A DNA stretch of 51,411 bases. Source: Phycisphaerae bacterium. GTDB taxonomy: Bacteria > Planctomycetota > Phycisphaerae > SM23-33. The notes beneath the pieces were generated by a model. That model saw nothing but the letters and a program-made list of their open reading frames with translations. It made no database searches and had not been told where the DNA came from. Positions 41,612 through 49,521 of this stretch are shown here, piece after piece. Both the position numbers and the translations under genes were made by a program. The DNA is taken from positions 1 through 51,411 of the forward strand of contig WRDM01000017.1 in NCBI GenBank assembly GCA_009783465.1, written 5' to 3'. Numbering within the stretch: position 1 is the stretch's first letter; every line of letters starts with the position of its first letter.

Positions 41612-41834
41612 ACAAAATGTGACGTGCGTTCATGCTACGTTTGCGTGGGTTCTTATTCAAGTCGCTTAGTGAAACGCTCGACGTAACGGGTGGTGCAGTG
41701 TGTGCGTTTGCGTGTTTTGCGCGGGCGTTGTAGCGGCTGGCTGATGGATTTTCATGGCTTATTTCAGTCGGTGGCTGATTTGGTCGATTTTTTTGGTGAG
41801 CGAGGCTGTGTGGGCTTCGCGGGAGATGCGGACC

Positions 41835-42428
41835 ATGAAACAAACCCGATTTGTGACGGCCCAGGCGAGGCGGCTGTTCGCGGAGTTGAAGCGCGATCGT
41901 CGTCGGCTTGCGGTGGTGGCCGTGCTGCTGGCGGTCGGGATTGTGGTTGCGGTTCGCGCGATGATTCTCGTGGGCGGGCCTGTGTCGGCGCAGGCGGCCT
42001 CCAAACGTCCCGCGGCCGCCAAGTCGATTGCCGCCGCCGAATCGCAATCCCATCCGACCACGGCCGAGCGGGCGGAATATATCAGCGGCATCAATCGCAA
42101 TCTGACGCGTGATCTGTTCCAGCCGAACGAAAAGTTTTTCCCCATTCCTCCCGCGCCCACGCCGCGCGTGAAGGAATCGCCGGTGGTGATGACCACGACG
42201 GCGCCTTCGGAGGACGTGCACCAGGAAGTCCTGCGTCGGCACACTCTCGCCGAAGCCAGGGCGTTGAAATTGCACAGCACGATGTCCGGTTCGCGGACGG
42301 TGGCGAGCGTCAATGATCAGATGCTCTCCGTCGGCGACCAGATTGCCGGTTTTCGGGTGACGGACATTCAGTCCGGCAGCTGCACCGTGGAGAAGAACGG
42401 TGTGTCCGTGTTGTTGACGATCGAGTAG
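41835..42428 (+). CDS. GspC/PilP-like inner-membrane periplasmic protein
   Basis: 197 aa from an ATG at 41835 with GGGAG upstream. Cytoplasmic basic tail, one membrane span (VVAVLLAVGIVVAVRAMIL), long periplasmic part that ends LSVGDQIAGFRVTDIQSG with a final short hydrophobic strand, as in PulC/GspC HR domains and PilP. It should link the inner-membrane complex to the secretin encoded next. Confidence 0.65.
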   Translation: MKQTRFVTAQARRLFAELKRDRRRLAVVAVLLAVGIVVAVRAMILVGGPVSAQAASKRPAAAKSIAAAESQSHPTTAERAEYISGINRNLTRDLFQPNEKFFPIPPAPTPRVKESPVVMTTTAPSEDVHQEVLRRHTLAEARALKLHSTMSGSRTVASVNDQMLSVGDQIAGFRVTDIQSGSCTVEKNGVSVLLTIE

Positions 42429-42504
42429 TGCGTTGCCATTGCGTGCGACGACAAAACTTTACCCGGTTGCCCTGGAGGCGACCACCAGTTCAAGGAGAAC
42501 TAGG

Positions 42505-44526
42505 ATGCATAAGCAATCACGCCCATGGCGATGGGGAATGTTGGCAATGATCGTCATTGTGTTGACGATCACAACTGTGGCCGCTCAGCAGGTGGCCACG
42601 CCCGAGCAGGCCGAGGAGGCCGCTCCCGCTGTCGCCGCCGACCCCGTCGCTCCCATTGATGAAGAAGCCGACACGCCCGAATCGCCCGACGCGGTCTCCA
42701 CCGAACCGATCGCGCCGGATAACGGGACCGACTACGCGACGGAACGGCCTGGCGTGTTCCGCGAGATCCACTTCCGCGACGCGAGCCTGCGTCAGGTGTT
42801 CCAGTTGCTCTCGAGCGAGGGGCAAAAGAACATCGTCGCCACGAAGGAAGTCACCGGCAAGGTGACGGCCGACCTGTACGGCGTGACGTTCCAGGAAGCC
42901 CTCGACGCGGTGGTGAAGTCCGCCGGCTACGTGTATGAAGTGGACGGTAACTTCATCTACGTCATGACGGTCGAGCAGCAGCGAAAAGCCAACGAGGCCA
43001 AGCGCCAGTTGACGGTCGGGACGTTCCGCCTGGCGTATCTGACGGCGGCGGACGCGAAGGTTTTGATCGCGCCGGCGCTGTCGCGAGACGGCATGGTCGC
43101 GGTGACGCCCTCGTCGACGACGGGCATCTCGACGTCGAAGACCGATGGCGGCGGCAACACGTACTCCCAGGACGACGTGCTGGTGGTGCGCGATTACAAC
43201 GAGAACATCATCGCGGTGGAGAGCATCCTTCGCGAGCTGGATGTCAAGCCCGAACAGGTGATGATCGAGGCCACCATTCTCCGTGCGAGGCTGCTGGAAG
43301 GCATGGATCTGGGCATCGACTTCAACGTGCTGGCTGGCGTGAACGTCCATACCATGGGCACGAAGGACACCTGGGGCGACTTCCGCACCAACTTCACCAG
43401 CGCGGTGCCGTCCGGCGGCCTGTCCGTGGGGTTCTTCAGCAACAACGTGGACATGTTCCTGCGGGCACTGGAATCCATCACGGACACGACGGTGTTGGCC
43501 AATCCCAAGCTGCTGGTGGTCAACAAGCAGCGCGGCGAGGTGATGGTCGGTAAACGTGACGGCTACCTGACCACGGTGACTACGCAGACCGCGACCACGC
43601 AGTCGGTGCAGTTCCTGGAAACCGGTACTCGCCTGATCGTCCGTCCCTTCATCGGGCGTGACGGCTACGTGCGGATGGAGATTCACCCCGAAGATTCGTC
43701 CGGTAGCGTGAGCCTGGTCGGCACGAGCGCGTTGCCGAATGAACAGACGACGGAAGTCACCAGTAACGTGCTCGTCCGCGACGGCCACACCATCGTCATC
43801 GGCGGTCTCTTCCGCGAAAGCACGGAGACAGGCCGAGGCCAGATCCCCCTGCTGGGCGACATTCCGTTCCTCGGCGCGGCCTTCCGCAACACCAAAGACC
43901 GGTCCGAACGCGAAGAGGTCATCATCCTGATCACGCCGCGCATCATCCGTCAGGAAGTCGATGAGGCCACCAGCGCCCAGATCGCCGACGACATCGAACG
44001 CATGCGTGTTGGCGCCCGCAACGGGATGCAGTGGTTCGGCCGACCCAAGCTCGCGCAGACGTACCTCCGCTGGGCCAAAGAAGCCATCGCCCAGGGCAAA
44101 ACCGACAAGGCGCTCTGCCACCTGGACATGGCCCTGAACCTCCAGCCGCGAATGATCGAGGCCATTCACCTCAAGGAACGCATCAAGGATCGCGCGTACT
44201 GGGCAAGGCAGGATCGCCCCTCGACGGCCCGGATCGTCATCCAGCAGATGATGATGCAGGATCTGGGCATGCCGGTGGAACTCATCATCACGCCGTGCAA
44301 ACCCAGGGACGTCGCGAAGATCGACCCGGGCATTCAGGCGGAGATGAACCTCATGCCCCGCGAGTGGCTGGCGATTGAGGAACAGGTCCGGTGTTCGGTG
44401 AAATCCTGCAAACAAATTAAGGACGAAGCCAAGAACGCCGATGAGGAGACTGAACTCCTTGAAAGCCCGAGCGATCAGGCCGTCAGGGAAGAATCCGAGG
44501 CGTTGGATCTGCCGATGGAAGACTAG
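42505..44526 (+). CDS. Type II/type IV pilus secretin with TPR-like C-terminal extension
   Basis: 673 aa. Signal peptide; N0 domain (REIHFRDASLRQVFQLLSS, about 90-165), N1-like part, then the secretin domain (about 335-490) with VTSNVLVRDGHTIVIGGL and GDIPFLGAAFRN. After 490 a TPR-like segment (YLRWAKEAIAQGKTDKALCHLDMALNLQP) and a charged tail follow, where other secretins end. It forms the outer-membrane ring. AGGAGAAC and ATG at 42505; an ATG at 42433 is less likely. Confidence 0.87.
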   Translation: MHKQSRPWRWGMLAMIVIVLTITTVAAQQVATPEQAEEAAPAVAADPVAPIDEEADTPESPDAVSTEPIAPDNGTDYATERPGVFREIHFRDASLRQVFQLLSSEGQKNIVATKEVTGKVTADLYGVTFQEALDAVVKSAGYVYEVDGNFIYVMTVEQQRKANEAKRQLTVGTFRLAYLTAADAKVLIAPALSRDGMVAVTPSSTTGISTSKTDGGGNTYSQDDVLVVRDYNENIIAVESILRELDVKPEQVMIEATILRARLLEGMDLGIDFNVLAGVNVHTMGTKDTWGDFRTNFTSAVPSGGLSVGFFSNNVDMFLRALESITDTTVLANPKLLVVNKQRGEVMVGKRDGYLTTVTTQTATTQSVQFLETGTRLIVRPFIGRDGYVRMEIHPEDSSGSVSLVGTSALPNEQTTEVTSNVLVRDGHTIVIGGLFRESTETGRGQIPLLGDIPFLGAAFRNTKDRSEREEVIILITPRIIRQEVDEATSAQIADDIERMRVGARNGMQWFGRPKLAQTYLRWAKEAIAQGKTDKALCHLDMALNLQPRMIEAIHLKERIKDRAYWARQDRPSTARIVIQQMMMQDLGMPVELIITPCKPRDVAKIDPGIQAEMNLMPREWLAIEEQVRCSVKSCKQIKDEAKNADEETELLESPSDQAVREESEALDLPMED

Positions 44527-44533
44527 CTGAAAT

Positions 44534-44577
44534 CGGGACGCAAGCCCCCAGCCTTCACGGGCTGGGGGCTGGTCCCG
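44534..44577 (+). terminator. Hairpin after the secretin gene
   Basis: 11-bp GC stem (44543-44553 and 44560-44570) with a 6-nt loop, plus a 6-bp outer stem; no T-run. It may attenuate transcription toward the TPR gene. Confidence 0.5.
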
Positions 44578-44723
44578 TGAAACGTAGAGTCGCAATGATT
44601 GATCGTGGCGGGCAAGAGGCCTCTACCACAAGAAGCCTGGAGGGCTGCCTTCCGACAGTGTTGGAAGAATCATCAAGGACGAAGCGGCGGCACAGAGTCG
44701 CCCGCAAATAAGGAGTCTGCATT

Positions 44724-45947
44724 ATGACGACGAAGACAACGGCGCGGTTGGCGTGGATTCTGGTTGTTGGCATGATCATTTCTGTCGGCTGCGGCGGTCC
44801 GCAGGACGTTTCCAAGCAGCAGGTCAAGGCACAGTGGGACCAGTCGCGGGCCACCATGTTGTACAGCGTGGCGTCGGAGCATCTCCGCGTGGGTCAACTG
44901 GATCAGGCCTTTATCAAGACCCGCGAAGCGCTGGCGCTGGCGCCCGAATTCCATCCCGCGAGCATTCTGCTGGGCAAAGTGCTCATCGAGCAGGGTAATT
45001 ACGCCGACGCGATCACGGTGTTGGCGACGGTGTGCGAAAAGCTGCCCCAGGCGGCCGAGCCGGTCTATCTGCTGGGCGTGGCGCAGGAGAAGATGCGGCA
45101 GTACGATTCGGCGCTGGTGAGTTATCGCAAGGCATACATGCTGGACAACAGTCGGCTTGACGCGGTGAACGCGGCCGCCGAAGTGCTGATGCTTACCGAT
45201 CGCGTCGAGGCCGCCAAATCGCTGATTGACGACACGATCGCGCGGGCGGGCAACGAGCCGGCCATGTACGAGACGGCTGGGCGAATCGCCATGATGCGGC
45301 AGGATTACGTTGCGGCCGAGCGGTATTTCCAGGATGCGCACGATCTGGATTTCAACAATGTTCGCTATCGTGAGTTACTGGGCGAAGCGCAGTTCCTGTC
45401 GGGCGATTACGCGGAGGCGGTCCAGACGTTCACGCATCTGCTGGCCATCAAGGACTACCGCGCCGGCGCGACGACGTACGCGATGCTGGGCGATTCGTTC
45501 ATGGCCGTCGGTCGGCATGTCGACGCCCGCAACGCGTATCTGAAGTCGACCGAGGTGAATCCGAATTCATCGGGCGCGTGGGTGAACCTGGCGCAGGCGT
45601 CGCTGGCGCTGGGCGACGACGAGCGTGCGATGCGGTCGGCCCGGTCGGCGCTGTCGATCGACGCCAACAATGTCGACGCGACGTTGGTGCTCGGCTACGC
45701 GATGCTTCGCAACGGCAAGCTTACCGACGCGACGGAGATCCTCAGCAAGGCGGTGGCTCGCCACGGCGACCACGTGCAACTCCAACTCGTGCTCGGACGC
45801 TGCCACCAACTGGCCGGCAAAACGGAGTTGGCCCAGGCATGCTACAATAAAGCCCTGGCCATCGAACCGGACAATCTGCTCGCCCGCGAACTGCTTCGCA
45901 CAACGAGCGAATCCGAAACGCAACGGATTGTGATTATTCACAACTAA
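44724..45947 (+). CDS. TPR lipoprotein
   Basis: 407 aa. Lipobox IISVGC near residue 23; at least eight TPR units follow (for example SVASEHLRVGQLDQAFIKT, ILLGKVLIEQGNYADAI, NLAQASLALGDDERAM). Similar to PilF/PilW-type assembly proteins of secretins, which fits its position after the secretin. AAGGAG is 9 bp before the ATG. Confidence 0.82.
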   Translation: MTTKTTARLAWILVVGMIISVGCGGPQDVSKQQVKAQWDQSRATMLYSVASEHLRVGQLDQAFIKTREALALAPEFHPASILLGKVLIEQGNYADAITVLATVCEKLPQAAEPVYLLGVAQEKMRQYDSALVSYRKAYMLDNSRLDAVNAAAEVLMLTDRVEAAKSLIDDTIARAGNEPAMYETAGRIAMMRQDYVAAERYFQDAHDLDFNNVRYRELLGEAQFLSGDYAEAVQTFTHLLAIKDYRAGATTYAMLGDSFMAVGRHVDARNAYLKSTEVNPNSSGAWVNLAQASLALGDDERAMRSARSALSIDANNVDATLVLGYAMLRNGKLTDATEILSKAVARHGDHVQLQLVLGRCHQLAGKTELAQACYNKALAIEPDNLLARELLRTTSESETQRIVIIHN

Positions 45948-45955
45948 CGAATACA

Positions 45956-46070
45956 AGGTTGTTAGACTGTTAGGCTGTTAGACTGTTAGGGAGAGGCTGA
46001 TGAAGCATTAGGCCAAATGATTCATAAGCCTGCGCCTAACAGTCTAATAGTCTAACAGTCTAACAGCCTT
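45956..46070. repeat. Palindromic repeat, family C copy 3
   Basis: Imperfect arms (about 45956-46000 and 46026-46070) with the same gttagactgttagg units and centre. It ends 6 bp before the ATG of the kinase gene. Confidence 0.85.
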
Positions 46071-46076
46071 CTCATT

Positions 46077-47525
46077 ATGACTACCGCCAAACGACTGGGA
46101 TTAACGACGATCGCCCTGATTTCCCTGGGCGCCAGCGCCGCGTACTACGCGACGCTGATGGCGCTTCAGGGCAGGCCGATGGCGTCGGGATTGAACTTCC
46201 TGGTCTTTGCCCTGGTGGCCGCCCTGGCGACGCTCGTGCTCCTGGTCTTCTGGCGGGCGCTGCATTTGTCGGTCCGGTCGGTCGGCAAGCAGTTGGAGAG
46301 GATGGCCGACAGCCGGCAAATCGGGCTGGTGATGGTCGAGAAGAACAACGAACTGACGCGAATCACGCGGCCGTTGAATGAGTATCTCACCATGCTCATG
46401 GGGCAGATGGACGCCCTGCGGAGCGAAAACCGCGAGCTACAAATCCAGTCGCGCATCGCGTCGGCGGAGAAGAATCACACCGAGGCGATTATCTTTTCGA
46501 TTTCCGACGCCGTGATCGTCACCAACCGCTTCGACGAACTGGTGCTCGCCAACGAGTCGGCCGAGCGGCTGCTGGGATTCAAATTCGCCACCAGTCTGCG
46601 GAAGAACATTGACGGCATCCTCTCCGACAACACGCTGGTGCGGCTGATTCGCGAGACCCGCAGCCACGGCGGCAGCACGCTCGCCAAGACGCGAAAAGTG
46701 GTCGAGCACACCATCGACGAGAAAGGCTCGCCGCGGGTGTTCACGATCATTCTTTCGTGCGTGATGGCCGCCAACGACGAGGTCAGCGGCGTGGTGGCGG
46801 TGCTTCACGACGTGACGCGCGAGAAGGAAGTCGCCCGGCTGAAATCCGAATTCGTCTCGCACGTCTCGCACGAATTCAAAACGCCGCTGGCGTCCATCAA
46901 GGCATACGTGGAGATGCTCGTCGACGGCGAAGCCCACGACGAGAACACGCGGCAGGAGTTCTACGACATCATCCAGAGCGAGACCAATCGTCTGCATCGG
47001 CTGATCGAGAACATCCTCAACATTTCGCGAATCGAAAGCGGCGTGGTCAAGGTTGTCAAGGAGCCGCTGAGTCTCACTGCCATCGTCAAGCAGGTCATCG
47101 ACGTCGTGCAGCCGCAGGCCAAGGCGAAGAATCAACGGCTCGTCGAGCGGCTCGCGCCGGTCTATTACCAGGTGGAGGCCGACCACGACATGATTCACCA
47201 GGCCGTACTGAACCTGCTGTCCAACGCGATCAAGTACACGCCCGAGGGCGGGACGATCACGATGGGCGTGACGGTGGACGAGCGTCGCGACATCGCCGTG
47301 TGCGACATCACCGACAACGGCGCGGGCATCCCGCCCGACGACCTGCCCCACATCTTCGACAAATTCTACCGCGTCCGCGCGAACTACAAACTCGCCAAAG
47401 GCACCGGCCTGGGGCTGGCGCTGGTCAAACACATCATCGAAACGATTCACGGCGGCAAGTTAACCGTCACCAGCAAAGTCGGCCGAGGCAGCACGTTCAG
47501 CTTCGAACTGCCCGTGCTGCGGTAG
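46077..47525 (+). CDS. PAS-domain sensor histidine kinase
   Basis: 482 aa. Two membrane spans (residues about 7-30 and 37-58), a HAMP-like linker, PAS domain (about 130-245, FSISDAVIVTNRFDELVLANESAERLLG), then HisKA with H265 (SHVSHEFKTPLAS) and HATPase with NLLSNAIKYTPEGG and DNGAGIPP, GTGLGLAL. No response regulator is next to it; the partner is elsewhere. Confidence 0.92.
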   Translation: MTTAKRLGLTTIALISLGASAAYYATLMALQGRPMASGLNFLVFALVAALATLVLLVFWRALHLSVRSVGKQLERMADSRQIGLVMVEKNNELTRITRPLNEYLTMLMGQMDALRSENRELQIQSRIASAEKNHTEAIIFSISDAVIVTNRFDELVLANESAERLLGFKFATSLRKNIDGILSDNTLVRLIRETRSHGGSTLAKTRKVVEHTIDEKGSPRVFTIILSCVMAANDEVSGVVAVLHDVTREKEVARLKSEFVSHVSHEFKTPLASIKAYVEMLVDGEAHDENTRQEFYDIIQSETNRLHRLIENILNISRIESGVVKVVKEPLSLTAIVKQVIDVVQPQAKAKNQRLVERLAPVYYQVEADHDMIHQAVLNLLSNAIKYTPEGGTITMGVTVDERRDIAVCDITDNGAGIPPDDLPHIFDKFYRVRANYKLAKGTGLGLALVKHIIETIHGGKLTVTSKVGRGSTFSFELPVLR

Positions 47526-47542
47526 GCGGGGCGGGTGTTTTT

Positions 47543-47990
47543 TTACCACAGAGACACAGAGAATTCACAGAGTGGCACAAGGTATTCGCGAGATTGTTCG
47601 CGATGGTTCTGCCTTTTTGCGTTGCAGAACGTTGAAAACAAATAGATTGGCCTCCCCAGCCTCACACGGCAGTCGCCGGCACGCAGCCCCAACGGGGCGT
47701 TTTGGGTAGCCCAGGGTGAGCGGTACGCCGCGAACCCTGGGGACAAGTGTTTTGGGAATTCTTTTATCGTGCCTGACGCCACTGGCCGCATGTCACACTA
47801 TCGCATGGAGTCGGCATCGAACGACATGCCATTCCCATGTGCGCGTCGTTCGAAGTCGTGTTTCCGTGACGGTGCGACCTCGGCCAGTGGCGTCAGGCAT
47901 GATTTTGTTGAGGAAAAGCCGCTATTCCCAGGGTTCGCGGAGTACCGCTCACCCTGGGCTACCCAAGGCGCCCCTGCCGGGGCGAAGAGT
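47543..47990. repeat. Family D fragment and family B copy 3
   Basis: Family D fragment at about 47543-47575; a flank about 47600-47700 like that of family B copy 1; family B arms at 47707-47741 and 47927-47961, inner pair near 47770 and 47890. No gene supported in 47526-47994. Confidence 0.8.
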
Positions 47991-47994
47991 TCTG

Positions 47995-49521
47995 TCAGGT
48001 TTTCATCGCCCGGCCAATATAATCGAGCAAATCGGTCGCGATCAGCGACGTTTCGCCAACGTCTTTGGCGGCGAGGTCGGCGGCGAGGCCGTGGGTGTGG
48101 GTGGCCAGGACGGCGGCGTCGAAGGGGGGCATGCCCTGGGCGATCAGGGCGGCGAGCAGGCCCGTGAGGACGTCGCCGCTTCCGCCGGTGGCGAGGCCTG
48201 GGTTGCCGGTGCGGTTGACGTACAGGCGTCGACCGTCGGTGACGACGGTGGAGGCGCCTTTGAGCACAAGCACGAGCTCTGCTCCGCTAAGGCTACGCAG
48301 GGTGGACTCGCCCGCGTTCAGCCATCGGTTGACGGCGGCTAGTGCGTGCCTCACGCGGTCGGTTTGCACGTCGTGGGTTGTGGCGTGAGTCAGCCGGGCG
48401 AATTCGCCGGGGTGCGGCGTGAGAATCATTGTGCCACGGCGGCGTGCGGGCCAGTCGCCCAGGGCGGCGAGGTTGTTCAGGCCGTCGGCGTCGAGAACGA
48501 CAGGCCGTGGCCTCTCGACGGCGGCCTGCTCGATGACGGCCTGCACCAGCCGCTGCTGCGGCGTGCCCACTCCCATTCCCGGCCCGACGGCCAACACGGT
48601 GCCGCGCGCGTGCGTGACTTGCCGCACCGCCTCGGGCGTGAGCGTGCCGTGGGCGTCGACGGCCAGGGGAATCGTCATTGCGCACGGCGCGAGCGTCGCG
48701 ACAATCGGTTGCACGGTGGCGGGCGTCGCCGCCGTCACCAGCCCCGCGCCGCCTCGCAACGCCCCGTTGGCGCACAGCCCGCACGCGCCGGCCATGCCCG
48801 CTGATCCGCCGACGACGAGCACGTGACCGAAGTCGCCTTTGTGACTGGCGGGTTTTCGTTTGGGCAGCGTGGGAATTATCGTGACAAGCGTGACGTTCGG
48901 CGGAAGGTTCGATTTGTCTGTGCGATGATCCCGCGCGTCCAGCGTCAATTTGACATAATGTTCCCGCGTCGGCAGGCCTTGGATGTTCAGTTTTTTTCGG
49001 ACGTTTTCGATGGTCGTTTCGTCGGGGCCTTCGATTTCGACGAACGTGCCGATGCCCGGCAGCGTGTCGAGTTCGACGGTGCATCGGCCTAGCCGCCAGG
49101 ACTCGCGTCGTTTTTCGACAGTGACGGTCGGCGCCAGTCCGGCGGCGGCCAACACGCGGTCGACGATGGCGTCGTCGTCCACGCGGGCCTGCGTTTCGGG
49201 GCGGGATTTGAGTTTCGCGTCGGCCCGCACGGGGCCTTTGAAGGTCAGCAGCGGCCGGGCGTCGACGGCGGCGCCGGCGGCGGATTTTAGCACCTTTGTC
49301 AGCCGGATGCGAACGCCGATGTCGCCGGCAAGCAGGCGGCGGTCGTCGCTGTCGAAGTAGCGGTCGGTCTGCACGACCGTGCCGCAAAACACACCGCCGG
49401 CCTGCCGCAGCGCGCGGCGCGCGGGAGCCAACGACGCGACCTTAATCTTGGCCTCGATCTCGTGCGCCGCCGGGCGGCTGGTCGTCTCGCGGCGGTTTTT
49501 CCGGCTCGTCTTTTTGGCCAT
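47995..49521 (-). CDS. Fusion of CYTH domain and ADP/ATP-dependent NAD(P)H-hydrate dehydratase (NnrD)
   Basis: 508 aa, one uninterrupted frame. Residues about 20-205 are a CYTH domain with the ExExK motif E21, E23, K25 and further charged strands (EKRRESWRLGRCTVELD, FVEIEGPDE). CYTH proteins hydrolyse thiamine triphosphate or inorganic triphosphate, or make cAMP. Residues about 225-505 are NnrD: GHVLVVGGSAGMAGA, LDADGLNNLAAL, LTPHPGEFARL, KGASTV and NPGLATGGSGDVLTG. NnrD repairs hydrated NAD(P)H. The usual partner, NnrE epimerase, is absent. GGAGG precedes the ATG, which lies within the end of the MFS gene (80-bp overlap). Confidence 0.88.
   Translation of the reverse strand: MAKKTSRKNRRETTSRPAAHEIEAKIKVASLAPARRALRQAGGVFCGTVVQTDRYFDSDDRRLLAGDIGVRIRLTKVLKSAAGAAVDARPLLTFKGPVRADAKLKSRPETQARVDDDAIVDRVLAAAGLAPTVTVEKRRESWRLGRCTVELDTLPGIGTFVEIEGPDETTIENVRKKLNIQGLPTREHYVKLTLDARDHRTDKSNLPPNVTLVTIIPTLPKRKPASHKGDFGHVLVVGGSAGMAGACGLCANGALRGGAGLVTAATPATVQPIVATLAPCAMTIPLAVDAHGTLTPEAVRQVTHARGTVLAVGPGMGVGTPQQRLVQAVIEQAAVERPRPVVLDADGLNNLAALGDWPARRRGTMILTPHPGEFARLTHATTHDVQTDRVRHALAAVNRWLNAGESTLRSLSGAELVLVLKGASTVVTDGRRLYVNRTGNPGLATGGSGDVLTGLLAALIAQGMPPFDAAVLATHTHGLAADLAAKDVGETSLIATDLLDYIGRAMKT

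Noticed and set aside
42517-44595. A 692-aa open frame on the minus strand
   Set aside because: Shadow of the secretin gene; His/Arg/Asp-rich, no domain.
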